64,000 nucleotides of DNA from Streptomyces panaciradicis (GTDB lineage: Bacteria; Actinomycetota; Actinomycetes; Streptomycetales; Streptomycetaceae): positions 1 through 64,000 of the forward strand of contig NZ_JAMGBF010000013.1 of the NCBI RefSeq assembly GCF_023516615.1, read 5' to 3'. Below are positions 16,728 through 27,412 of the stretch, in pieces. The translations under genes were made by a program, and so were the position numbers. Numbering within the stretch: position 1 is the stretch's first letter; the number at the start of each line of letters is the position of its first letter. The notes beneath the pieces were generated by a model. That model was not told the origin of the DNA. It ran no database searches and saw only the letters and a program-made list of their open reading frames with translations.

Positions 16728-18806
16728 GTGGCCGGCACCGCTTTCGCATCCCCCTCGGCCGCTCACGACCCCGGACGGTCGGCAGAAGTCGGCCACGGGG
16801 ACCGTGACCCCTTGGTGGCCGCCCGGACCGCGTTCTTCAACGGCTCCGGCTGGACCGCACACCTTCCCGAGCCGCGACCCGACAGACGCCTTCCGGACGC
16901 GGCGGGCGAACTGGCGAGGCTGCTGGAAGCCGAGTACGGGCTGCGGCCACGCGCCGTGCCGCCCGGCGACGGGCCCGGCGTCGACCGCCACGACAAAGCC
17001 GTGGCGGGACTGCGCCGCGCCGCCCGCCTGGGCGTACCGCTGACGCCGGAGGCCCTGCTCGCCCACGGGGCGAGCGACCCGCGGCTCATGGCCGTCCTGA
17101 CGGAGCTGTGGCCGGAGACCGTGCGCTGGCACGGCCCCCGGCACGCCGAGGAGGTGCTGCGCGCCACGCTCGGCGACTCCCACGACGGACCGCCCGTGGG
17201 CCGGCTGCTGGACCTCGCGGTGGCCTCCGGCCTGCGTCCCTTCACCCCCGTCGAGGGCGCGTCACTCGCCCGGGACACCACCCACCGGGCCGTACGCCAT
17301 GCCGCCTGGCGCTACCTGCACCAGCTCCCCGACGGCCGGGCCCACCTGCCCGGCACCTCCGACGCCGAGGACGCCTACGAACGCCTCCTGCTGGCGCCGC
17401 CGGTGCCCGCGCTCGGCCCGCAGGGGAAGGAGCATGCGGGCCGGCTCGTCGCCCAGAGCATGCTGCTGGGCGGCCTGGACACTCCCGGGCAGGGGCTGAG
17501 CGGTGGACTGGCGGTGCTGCTCGGCGGGCTCGGCGACCGGCTGGCCGAGACCGAGGACATAGCCGCTGTGATCACGGTCGTGACGGCCGGGCACGAGGAC
17601 CTGGCGGCGGACGGCCGGCTCGCTCATGAACGCGCGCCCGGGCACTGGGTGCTGCGGCTGCCCGTGGACGCGCCCTCGGCGCCGGCCCAGCCGGAGATGC
17701 ACCGCCACCGCCCGGCGCTCACCTGGTGGGCGACCCGTCTGCTCGGCGGCATGCCCCGCCCCTTGGACGTCGTGCACGTCAGATACGCCGACGACGGCAG
17801 CCTGGCACTCGCCGACGCCGCCGAGCGCCTGGGCGCGGCCCTGGTCTTCACGGCCACCCCCGACCCGCACCGCGGCCTCGCCGAACGCCATGCCGCCAGC
17901 GATCCGGCCGACCCGGCGGCGGCGGAGGCACTGCGCAACGACCTGCACCGGGTGTTCGTGGCCGACCGGCTCGTCGAGCGCGCGGACACGGTCGTCGGCA
18001 TCCCCGGACGCGGCGGCACACAGGACCTCGTCCGCCACTTCCCCGGCCTCGCGCAGCTCAACGGGGGAAGCGGCCCCAGCGCGCCGCCCGAGGGCATCGC
18101 CCCCTACCGGGACGCGCCCGACGAGGACGACCGGCGGCGCGAGGCACTGGCGCGGCTCTACCGGGACGGGACGCGCCCCGACGCCCTGGACCCCCGGGAC
18201 CGTGACCTGCCCGTGCTGCTCTGCGTGGGCCGGCTGCACCCCGTCAAACAGCAGGACCTCCTGGTCCGGGCCTGGCTGGCGACGGGCGCCCACCGCACCA
18301 CGACGCTGGTCCTCGTCGGCGGCAGCCCCGGGACCGGCACACCGGTCGAGGACGACATCCGCCGCCGTATCGACGCCCTGCTCGCCGCATGCCCCGAGGC
18401 GGCCGGCCGCCTGGCACTGCTGCCCGCCCTGCCGAACGCCGAGGTACGCCGCCTGCAGCGGGCCCTGACGGAGCGCACGGCCGACGCCTGCTGCTGGTAC
18501 GTGTGCCCGAGCGCGAAGGAGGAGTTCGGGATCGCGGTGCTGGAGGCGATGGACGCGGGCCTGCCTGTCGCCGGTCCCCGCCGCGGGGGCGTCGCGCACT
18601 ACCTGCGCGACCAGGTCAACGGCATCCTGATGGACACCTCCAGCCAGACCGGACTGATGCGGGGGCTGCGGCGTATCGCGGCCACCTCCGCCGACGATCG
18701 GGGCCGCTACGCGACCGAGGGCAGGAAGCTGGTCGCAGAGCGGTTCTCCGTGGGCCGGATGGCGGACGAACTGGCCGCCGAGTACACAGCCCTGCGCCCG
18801 CGCTGA
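16728..18806 (+). CDS. GT4-type glycosyltransferase (sucrose synthase/phosphate-synthase-like)
   Basis: 692-residue protein. The C-terminal half carries a GT-B donor domain: LLCVGRLHPVKQQDLLV (about 500) and KEEFGIAVLEAMDAGLPVAG (E-x7-E motif, about 600). The middle region DVVHVRYADDGSLALADAA and VADRLVERADTVVGIPGRGG resembles sucrose-phosphate synthase-like GT4 proteins. The N-terminal 150 residues are not recognised. GTG start with AGGAGA six bases upstream. A bidirectional terminator follows. Product unknown. Confidence 0.8.
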   Translation: MAGTAFASPSAAHDPGRSAEVGHGDRDPLVAARTAFFNGSGWTAHLPEPRPDRRLPDAAGELARLLEAEYGLRPRAVPPGDGPGVDRHDKAVAGLRRAARLGVPLTPEALLAHGASDPRLMAVLTELWPETVRWHGPRHAEEVLRATLGDSHDGPPVGRLLDLAVASGLRPFTPVEGASLARDTTHRAVRHAAWRYLHQLPDGRAHLPGTSDAEDAYERLLLAPPVPALGPQGKEHAGRLVAQSMLLGGLDTPGQGLSGGLAVLLGGLGDRLAETEDIAAVITVVTAGHEDLAADGRLAHERAPGHWVLRLPVDAPSAPAQPEMHRHRPALTWWATRLLGGMPRPLDVVHVRYADDGSLALADAAERLGAALVFTATPDPHRGLAERHAASDPADPAAAEALRNDLHRVFVADRLVERADTVVGIPGRGGTQDLVRHFPGLAQLNGGSGPSAPPEGIAPYRDAPDEDDRRREALARLYRDGTRPDALDPRDRDLPVLLCVGRLHPVKQQDLLVRAWLATGAHRTTTLVLVGGSPGTGTPVEDDIRRRIDALLAACPEAAGRLALLPALPNAEVRRLQRALTERTADACCWYVCPSAKEEFGIAVLEAMDAGLPVAGPRRGGVAHYLRDQVNGILMDTSSQTGLMRGLRRIAATSADDRGRYATEGRKLVAERFSVGRMADELAAEYTALRPR

Positions 18807-18812
18807 CGAACG

Positions 18813-18852
18813 GGGCCCGAAGGACACCTGTCGAACGGTGTCCTTCGGGCCC
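18813..18852. terminator. Bidirectional hairpin terminator
   Basis: Perfect 16-base stem GGGCCCGAAGGACACC / GGTGTCCTTCGGGCCC with an 8-base loop, between the convergent glycosyltransferase and zf-UBP/DUF427 genes. Confidence 0.85.
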
Positions 18853-18864
18853 GCAGGCGGCACG

Positions 18865-19665
18865 TCACCACATCAGGGTGCCCGGCGCTCCCTTGAACGG
18901 CCCCCGCACTTCCGGGGTGATCCAGCCGCCGTAGAAGTCGCCCTCCTGCGCCGTGACGTCCTCCCCGCCGACGGTGCAGCGGTCCATGCTGCCCGGGTAG
19001 AAGGCGAAGAAGCGGGTGAGGGCCGTGTAGCCGGGCTCGGGACTCGGATAGCTCCACGCGGCACGAGCCCGTACGTCGTCTCCCACGACGACGTCCCAGT
19101 ACCGGGCCGCTCCCTTCCACTCGCACCAGGTGCGGCCCGAGACCGCCGGAAACAGAAGGTCCGTCCGCACGTCCGCCGGAGGAATGTAGAAGACGGGAGG
19201 ATGGCTGGTCTCCAGCACCCGGACCGCCCTCCGGCTCTCCGCCACCACCTGGCCTGCGCACTCGACCCGCACGAGGCGGTCGTCCTCCTGCACGGCGGGC
19301 GGCCGCGGGTAGTCCCAGACGGACTCGGGCGTCCTCGGGACGGAACGCGGCACGGACCCTTCCGGGAGCGGGTCCAGGTACACCTCGTCCTCGTAGCACC
19401 AGGCCCACTCCTGGCCGGCCGTGAGGGAACGTGCCACGGGGTGGCCGCCGGAGTGGAAGTGCGCCGTGGCGTGGGCGCCGGGGGAGCTGTCGTCGCAGCC
19501 CACGTGCCCGCAGGTCAGGCAGAGCAGCAGGCCTGCCGGCGCACGCCCGCGCGCCGCGCACTGTGCGCACGTCCCACCTCGCGGCGCGGGGTCCGCCGTC
19601 CAGGTGTGGGAGCAGGACCTGCCCGAGGGCCGTCCGCCGTCGGGCCGGGGCATCCACTTCGTCAT
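18865..19665 (-). CDS. UBP-type zinc finger plus DUF427 protein
   Basis: 266 residues. The N-terminal part holds a zf-UBP-like finger: [26 protein letters not shown] and [12 protein letters not shown] supply the Cys/His ligands (about 20-85). The C-terminal part (about 140-262) is a DUF427 domain with [32 protein letters not shown] and [14 protein letters not shown]. Start ATG of MTKWMP, after GGGGGG. Faces the glycosyltransferase across a shared terminator. Function unknown; DUF427 folds bind small ligands. Confidence 0.85.
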   Translation of the reverse strand: MTKWMPRPDGGRPSGRSCSHTWTADPAPRGGTCAQCAARGRAPAGLLLCLTCGHVGCDDSSPGAHATAHFHSGGHPVARSLTAGQEWAWCYEDEVYLDPLPEGSVPRSVPRTPESVWDYPRPPAVQEDDRLVRVECAGQVVAESRRAVRVLETSHPPVFYIPPADVRTDLLFPAVSGRTWCEWKGAARYWDVVVGDDVRARAAWSYPSPEPGYTALTRFFAFYPGSMDRCTVGGEDVTAQEGDFYGGWITPEVRGPFKGAPGTLMW

Positions 19666-19799
19666 CGGTGACCCCCCGCCGCTGATGTGCCGTTCACGAT
19701 CTCTCCTCCGCAGTCCCGGTCTCACCCTCTGCTTCACCCCCACCCCGCGCCGGGGATGCAGACCGTGGGCATGTGGGACACGCGTCGAGCACCTCGCAC

Positions 19800-19830
19800 T
19801 TGCCATGGAGTGCGCTCCAAGTCATAGCGT
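19800..19830 (+). promoter_or_regulatory. MerR-type promoter of the aldo/keto reductase gene
   Basis: TTGCCA (19800-19805) and TAGCGT (19825-19830) are 19 bases apart, the overlong spacer typical of MerR-controlled promoters. The spacer contains the dyad TGGAG-N4-CTCCA (19806-19819). Start of transcription would fall near 19837, about 40 bases before the ATG. No merR gene lies adjacent. Confidence 0.6.
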
Positions 19831-19876
19831 CGAGGACGTAAGGGCGCACAAGGACTGGGAAAGGCTGGGACACGAC

Positions 19877-20866
<990 letters not shown>

Positions 20867-20878
20867 GCGCGTGCTGTC

Positions 20879-21664
20879 TCATCGACCCGCTGAGCGCCTG
20901 ACCGAGCGTGGTGAGGCGCCCAGCTCCCGGTGGCAGGTCTTGTTGAACGCCTGCAGGTCGGGAATGCCGACGGTCGCGGCGATCGCCGGGATGGCGAGCG
21001 TCGAGGCGATCAGCAGGTGCCGGGCGCGTTCCATCCGGCGGTGGCGGATGTAGCCGACGACGGTGAGCCCGGTGTCCTGGCGGAACAGCCGTGTGAGCTG
21101 CGTGTGGGAGATACCGGCGGCACGGGCGATGTCCGGGACGTTCAGCTGCTCCGCCAGACGCTGCTCGATGTGGGCCATGGCAGCCCGCAGGGCGGGGTGC
21201 CGGGCCCCCTCTCCGTTTCCGGACGTGCGCGCCAGGGTGGTCGTGCGCCACAGCACGGTCCACAGTTCCGCGGCGGCGCGCGTGGGGGAGTGGGTGCCCG
21301 CCGCGACCGTCTGCCGCAGCATCGCGGTGAGCATCGCCGCGTCCGCGCCCGCGTCCTGCATCGCCGGGACGCGGCGCCGCTCACCGTCTCCGGGCAGCGT
21401 GAAGTGGGCGTACAGGTGCTGGCTGGGCGCGTGGTCGTAGTGGAAGTGGACCTCTGTGGCGGGCGGTACGAGGCTGATGTGTCCCGGACGGATCGGATGC
21501 CGGAAGCCGTCGAACTCCAAGGTGCCGGAGTAGGCGTACAGATGGAGCTGCCACAGGTGCGGCAGCCGGAACACCTCGTGAGGGCCGGCGTGGCCGTGGA
21601 CGCCCACCCCGGCGTTCTCCACGTGCGGAGGCAGGTCCAGGGCCGGCTCCACGAAGTGCGTCAT
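20879..21664 (-). CDS. AraC-family transcriptional regulator
   Basis: 261 residues: an N-terminal cupin-like sensor domain (about 20-110, HEVFRLPHLWQLHLYAYSG) and a C-terminal AraC double helix-turn-helix (about 160-255) with ARAAGISHTQLTRLFRQDTG and GYIRHRRMERARHLL, though the second motif ends VGIPDLQAFNKTCHRELG, slightly divergent from the F-x-S-x2-Y-F consensus. Divergent from the PhyH gene with only 70 bases between starts, so it is the likely regulator of 21735-22834. Confidence 0.88.
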   Translation of the reverse strand: MTHFVEPALDLPPHVENAGVGVHGHAGPHEVFRLPHLWQLHLYAYSGTLEFDGFRHPIRPGHISLVPPATEVHFHYDHAPSQHLYAHFTLPGDGERRRVPAMQDAGADAAMLTAMLRQTVAAGTHSPTRAAAELWTVLWRTTTLARTSGNGEGARHPALRAAMAHIEQRLAEQLNVPDIARAAGISHTQLTRLFRQDTGLTVVGYIRHRRMERARHLLIASTLAIPAIAATVGIPDLQAFNKTCHRELGASPRSVRRSAGR

Positions 21665-21734
21665 GGCGGAAAAATACCAGTGGTCGCTGATTACAGCCCA
21701 CGACGGAACGGCCGTCCCTTCCTACGGTTGCCGT

Positions 21735-22553
21735 ATGCCAACCACACGACAACTGCTGAGCTCCGCCCAGGTGGCGCGGTTCGTGGCACACGGTTTCCTG
21801 CGCCTGGACGGCGTCGTGCCCCGTGAACTCAACGAGGAGGCGCCCGGCGTCTTCGCCGCGGGCCTGCCGTCGGTTCCGTACGGCACCGCCGTGCCGAAGG
21901 CGTTCCCCGAAGGATCCTTCGCCCGGCGGCTGGTCGAACTGCCCTCGGTCGCAGGCGCGTTGGAGAGCCTGGTGGGCCCCGACCCCACGGTCGACCACCA
22001 CTTCGTGCACACGCGTCAGCCGCGCGAGGGCAGTGCGCAGCCGCTGCACGCCGACGCCCTGATCGACCTGCGCACCGACGCCTTCGACGTGCAGCTGATG
22101 TACTACCCGCAGGAGGTCACCGCGGACATGGGCGGCACGCTCATCGTCCCGGGCAGCCATCTGCGGCGCACCAACGAGTCGGACACCGGCCGGTACCAGA
22201 ACCTGCGCGGACAGACCCGGCTGACCTGCCCGGCCGGCACGGTCGTCCTGCTGCACCACGGCATCTGGCACGGCGGCCGCCGCAACGACAGCGACACCGT
22301 CCGCCACATGTACAAGATCCGTTTCAACCCGACCGTGCCGCAGATACGGCTGTGGGACACCACCGACCTCCACGACCTCGCCGTGCGCGAGGAGTTGGGG
22401 CGCACCTTCCCCTGGTACGAGACGGCCACCGGCCGTCTGGAGATCCACAACCGGATCAGGCTCTGGCGGGCCCTGTCCGCCGACCCCGACTTCGACATCG
22501 AGTACTGGGCCACCCGGATCTCGAACCGACCCGCGCAGAGGAGCCACGCGTGA
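21735..22553 (+). CDS. Phytanoyl-CoA dioxygenase (PhyH)-family Fe(II)/2-oxoglutarate oxygenase
   Basis: 272-residue oxygenase. The iron ligands are H106-x-D108 in QPLHADALIDL and a distal His about 179 in HHGIWHGGRRND; Arg190 probably binds 2-oxoglutarate. It controls an unknown hydroxylation. Its last codons overlap the next gene (GTGA), so the 94-residue protein is co-translated. AraC-type regulator is divergent. Streptomyces PhyH enzymes often act in osmolyte or secondary metabolism; no substrate can be assigned here. Confidence 0.85.
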   Translation: MPTTRQLLSSAQVARFVAHGFLRLDGVVPRELNEEAPGVFAAGLPSVPYGTAVPKAFPEGSFARRLVELPSVAGALESLVGPDPTVDHHFVHTRQPREGSAQPLHADALIDLRTDAFDVQLMYYPQEVTADMGGTLIVPGSHLRRTNESDTGRYQNLRGQTRLTCPAGTVVLLHHGIWHGGRRNDSDTVRHMYKIRFNPTVPQIRLWDTTDLHDLAVREELGRTFPWYETATGRLEIHNRIRLWRALSADPDFDIEYWATRISNRPAQRSHA

Positions 22554-22834
22554 CCAGCTCGGACACCGTACGGCAGCAGGTTCTCGTCCTGTACCTGGAC
22601 ACCTCGGCACTGGACTCGCCGGTCGTCGGATGGGCTCGGTACGACGGCACCGGCGCGAGCCGGCCCACCACCGGGGACGCGGACGAGCCGCCGTACGAGA
22701 CCGGCGTCGCCGCCCTGCGGGACGGCTGGCGCCTCTTCCAGGCCGCCCAGCTCATCCCCCCGTACCCGGGGGCGGAACACGAGACGTCGTTCCTCAAGCA
22801 CGAGTTCTTCTTCGAGAGACTGGTGACCGTGTGA
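22550..22834 (+). CDS. Small protein coupled to the PhyH oxygenase
   Basis: 94 residues, GTG start overlapping the PhyH stop, with GAGGAG upstream. Acidic and aromatic-rich, ending TSFLKHEFFFERLVTV; no membrane segment or known domain recognised. Strict coupling suggests it works with the oxygenase. Followed by a hairpin terminator. Confidence 0.75.
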   Translation: MTSSDTVRQQVLVLYLDTSALDSPVVGWARYDGTGASRPTTGDADEPPYETGVAALRDGWRLFQAAQLIPPYPGAEHETSFLKHEFFFERLVTV

Positions 22835-22891
22835 GCCGGGTACGGTGCGGCCCCGTCGCCCGGCCGGGGCCCTGGCAACCTGCCGGGTGCG

Positions 22892-22926
22892 GGGCCGTCC
22901 GGCAACGTGACTGAGCCGGACGGCCC
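22892..22926 (+). terminator. Hairpin terminator of the PhyH operon
   Basis: Perfect 11-base stem GGGCCGTCCGG / CCGGACGGCCC with a 13-base loop, 57 bases after the 94-residue gene. Confidence 0.75.
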
Positions 22927-22937
22927 AGCGCCTCCCG

Positions 22938-22957
22938 CCGCGGGCTGCTGCCCGCGG
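22938..22957 (-). terminator. Hairpin terminator of the rifampin monooxygenase gene
   Basis: Stem CCGCGGGC / GCCCGCGG with a 4-base loop, just beyond the stop of the leftward monooxygenase at 22963. Confidence 0.6.
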
Positions 22958-22962
22958 GGGCT

Positions 22963-24525
<1,563 letters not shown>

Positions 24526-24726
24526 ACCCACGTCGATACAGCGTTCATGGGTCTCACCTCCTCGGGCGGTGTCACGGTCCACCGCAAGCTACAAGCCCGG
24601 GCATCGCCCGTCCAACGCTTTTCGCGGCCATGCCGCCTGCCGGGCTCGTCGCACCGGCGCCGCGCCCTTCCCCTTGCCGACGCCCTGGCGTCGGCAAGGG
24701 GAAGGGCGTCCGTGGTCGTCGGCGGG

Positions 24727-25551
24727 TCAGAAGCGCATCGCGTACGCCACGCGCCGGCGCAGGGACTTGGTGCGCTGCGCCTCGTGGAAGCGGTCGTCCT
24801 GCTCCAGGACCTCGGTCGCCTGGCGAACGCGCTGGTGCGCCTGGTCGATGGCCTCGTCGAGCGGCATCACCAGGGGCAGGCCGAAGATGTCGACGATCTG
24901 CGCTACCCGGTCGCGGACGCTGCCGCCCACGACGTGGTACGGGATCTGCAGTTCCTCGAGCGTCTCGATGAGCAGGTCGTCGGAGAGCTTGCGGAACTTC
25001 TCCGACACCGGGCGGTGACCGTCGGCCTTCATGGCGAACTCGACGGGCAGGTGCACATAGGCGTCGTAGATGCGCTTGGCGCGGGCCTTGGTGACCGCGC
25101 CGTAGGCGTCCATGTACTGGCGGTAGAACCGCTTCACCGGCAGCCCGGCGATGTTCTTCACCGTCTTGACCAGGAGGCTGGCGCCCGGGTTGATGCCGAC
25201 GCGCATGCGCGCCTCGCCGTAGATCCACTCGTGGATGACGGAGCCGTCCGAGATGAACGGTCCCGCGCCCGCCTCGTGGTGGATGCGTTCCTCGAGGCGC
25301 CGCAGGCCGAGCATGGTGAGCTCGGACGCGCTCAGTTCCTGCACCTGTTTGCCGGGGACGAGATCCATCAGGATCTCGCGGGAGGTCATCGCGTGGGTGC
25401 GAGGGATGCCGGTCGCGATCGACAGGGCCTCGGTCGTGGTGCTCTTGCCACTGGAGTACGTCCCTGAGATGGCCAGGTGGAGGCCGCGCTCCGATGCGGG
25501 CGCCGCGGACGGTGAGTCGGTCCGGGGCGTCGGGGTGTGCGTGTCGCTCAT
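24727..25551 (-). CDS. P-loop NTPase/kinase-like ATP-binding protein
   Basis: 274 residues. Walker A is ISGTYSSGKSTTTEAL (about residues 28-43), with THAMTSREILMDL and GPFISDGSVIHEW downstream, a layout seen in NadR-like and small-molecule kinases. The C-terminal third (IPYHVVGGSVRDRVAQIV, then helical) resembles the end of such kinases. Start ATG of MSDTHTP; 140 bases downstream of the FabG-like gene in the same direction. It may phosphorylate a small molecule in the AvrD-associated pathway; substrate unknown. Confidence 0.75.
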   Translation of the reverse strand: MSDTHTPTPRTDSPSAAPASERGLHLAISGTYSSGKSTTTEALSIATGIPRTHAMTSREILMDLVPGKQVQELSASELTMLGLRRLEERIHHEAGAGPFISDGSVIHEWIYGEARMRVGINPGASLLVKTVKNIAGLPVKRFYRQYMDAYGAVTKARAKRIYDAYVHLPVEFAMKADGHRPVSEKFRKLSDDLLIETLEELQIPYHVVGGSVRDRVAQIVDIFGLPLVMPLDEAIDQAHQRVRQATEVLEQDDRFHEAQRTKSLRRRVAYAMRF

Positions 25552-25691
25552 GGCGTGTTCTCTTCTCGTCGTTGGTGTCGTGGCGGTCTCGTCGCCGGTG
25601 TCATGGCCGGGACGGGCGGGCCGGCGGCCGGGACGGCGGCGGTGACGGCGCGGAGTCGGGCCCGCGGGTGCTGCGGCCGGTGGGTCGCGGG

Positions 25692-26396
25692 TCAACCGCC
25701 CAGGCCCAGGCCGCCGCTGACGGGCAGGACGGCGCCCGTCACATAGCGGCCCGATTCGCCGGTCAGGTACCGGACCGCGGCGGCGACGTCCTCCACCTCC
25801 CCGGCATGGCCCAGAGGCGTGATGGCCAGCAGGTGCCGGCGCCGGCCGTCGGTGATCGCACGGCTCATGTCGGTGTCGATCAGACCTGGTGCGACGACGT
25901 TGACCGTGATGTTGCGGGGACCGAGCTCCCAGGCGAGGCTGCGGGCCATGCCGAGCATCCCGGCCTTGGCCGCCGCGTAGTTGACCTGTCCCGGCGCCCC
26001 GTACGCGTAGGTCATCGAGGACATCAGGACGATACGGCCCCAGCGGGCACGCATCATGCCGCGCACCGCGCGCCGTACCGTGCGGAAGGCGCCTTGCAGA
26101 TTCACGTCGACGACGTCGGTGAAGTCGCGCTCCTCCATGCGCAGGAGCAGCCGGTCGCGGGTGATGCCCGCGTTCACGACGAGGACTTCGACCGGTCCGT
26201 GTTCCGCCTCCACCTTGTCGAACGCGGTGTCGATGCTCTGCGGGTCGGTCATCTCGGCGCGCACCGCGAGGAGCCCGTCCGGCGGCTGGGTGTCGCGGTG
26301 GGTGACGGCGACGCGGTCGCCGTCCGCCGCGAGGGCTCGGGCGACGGCGAGTCCGATGCCGCGGTTGCCGCCGGTGACCAGCACCGAGCGTCCCAT
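25692..26396 (-). CDS. FabG-like 3-oxoacyl-[ACP] reductase (SDR)
   Basis: 234-residue SDR. Cofactor motif SVLVTGGNRGIGLAVARAL at 4-22, NAG at about 85, catalytic Ser/Tyr/Lys in MSSMTYAYGAPGQVNYAAAK, and the FabG-like PGLIDTDM. Start ATG overlaps the stop of the 91-residue gene (TGATG). As part of the AvrD cluster it probably reduces a beta-keto intermediate rather than serving primary fatty-acid synthesis. Confidence 0.88.
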   Translation of the reverse strand: MGRSVLVTGGNRGIGLAVARALAADGDRVAVTHRDTQPPDGLLAVRAEMTDPQSIDTAFDKVEAEHGPVEVLVVNAGITRDRLLLRMEERDFTDVVDVNLQGAFRTVRRAVRGMMRARWGRIVLMSSMTYAYGAPGQVNYAAAKAGMLGMARSLAWELGPRNITVNVVAPGLIDTDMSRAITDGRRRHLLAITPLGHAGEVEDVAAAVRYLTGESGRYVTGAVLPVSGGLGLGG

Positions 26397-26671
26397 CAGT
26401 GGCTCCTTCGGGAATCGTCCTGGTGGTGCGGGAGACGGCGGTCCGCGGCGCGTCGGCGGGCGAGCATGAGGTTGGCGGCCGCGGTCGCGGCGATCAGCGA
26501 ACCGATCTCCGTGTGACTGGGCATCTCGAAGAGGCTGTCCGGGAGGGCAGTGGGCAGTTCGCCCCGGCCGAGGTCGCCGTGCGGGAGGTGTTCGTGAGCG
26601 CGGAGCGTGCCCGTGGTGGCCTTTGTGCCGTCGCCGGCAGCGATGCGGCCGTTGTGAGGTGGGTGCTTCAT
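26396..26671 (-). CDS. 91-residue protein of the AvrD cluster, unknown
   Basis: Starts MKHPPHNGRIAAGDGT and overlaps both neighbours (ATGA with the 199-residue gene upstream, TGATG with the FabG-like gene downstream), so it is almost surely translated. Polar, His-rich at both ends with a short alanine-rich helix (IGSLIAATAAANLMLARRR, about 59-77). No domain recognised; could be a small accessory or scaffold protein. Confidence 0.65.
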   Translation of the reverse strand: MKHPPHNGRIAAGDGTKATTGTLRAHEHLPHGDLGRGELPTALPDSLFEMPSHTEIGSLIAATAAANLMLARRRAADRRLPHHQDDSRRSH

Positions 26672-27267
26672 CGGCCTGCCCCGCTCCCCGGACCCGCCGC
26701 GGCGCATCGCTGCGGGGCCTCGGCGAAGAGGTGCTCGACGGCCGCGGCGAGCCGGTCCGCGGGCAGGGCGCCCGGCAGGATGCGGCGGGCGAAGCGGGGG
26801 CTCGGCGGCAGCCCGTCGCGCCGGTCCTCGGTCAGCAGCGGCGGCAGGAGTGCCACCGGGGTGCGGGACAGGGTCTCGTCGCTGTCCTTCAGGAACCGGG
26901 CGGCACGGTCCCGGTGGGCGTCCGGGAGCCAGTCGAGGAAGGGCAGGCGCAACTCCACGACCTCGTCCTCCCCGGGCTCGTCGGGATGGGCGCGGGTCAG
27001 GGATGCGAGCAGCCGACAGGGTGCGGACCGCATCTCCTGGCGCAGCACCGGGACATGGCTGCGGGCCTCGTCCAGCAGCACCAGAAGCGGTCGTTCCTTT
27101 TCGATGTGTTCGTGCACCATCGCCAATTGGTCTTGGTCCGGCCAGATTCCCGTAGGTGTCCAGGACCGTGTGCCGGGTTGCCGCGGCTGCTCTTTCCAGA
27201 GCACGCGCGCCGGTCCTTCGAGTACGACGATCACTTCTCCGAAGCGTAACGTCGGTGAAAAACGCAT
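26668..27267 (-). CDS. 199-residue protein of the AvrD cluster, unknown, with TTA codon
   Basis: Begins MRFSPTLRFGEVIVVLEGPA; the ATG has GGGGGA upstream, better than a TTG ten codons earlier. Codon 7 is TTA, the rare leucine codon read by bldA tRNA, and the first codons are unusually AT-rich. The N-terminal half alternates beta strands (VIVVLEGPARVLW, RPLLVLLDEA); the C-terminal half is helical and proline-rich. No known family recognised. Stop overlaps the next start (ATGA). Confidence 0.75.
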   Translation of the reverse strand: MRFSPTLRFGEVIVVLEGPARVLWKEQPRQPGTRSWTPTGIWPDQDQLAMVHEHIEKERPLLVLLDEARSHVPVLRQEMRSAPCRLLASLTRAHPDEPGEDEVVELRLPFLDWLPDAHRDRAARFLKDSDETLSRTPVALLPPLLTEDRRDGLPPSPRFARRILPGALPADRLAAAVEHLFAEAPQRCAAAGPGSGAGR

Positions 27268-27412
27268 GACTGATATTCCCCCGTACTGTTCCTGCAATTT
27301 CGCGATACCGCGCAGTCGAATTCCCGGTGGGCAGGCCGATTTCCTGGCATGGCCCGCTCGGGAATGCTGAGCGGATTGAATACGGCCTTGGCCGTGATGT
27401 CGCGCCGTGCGG

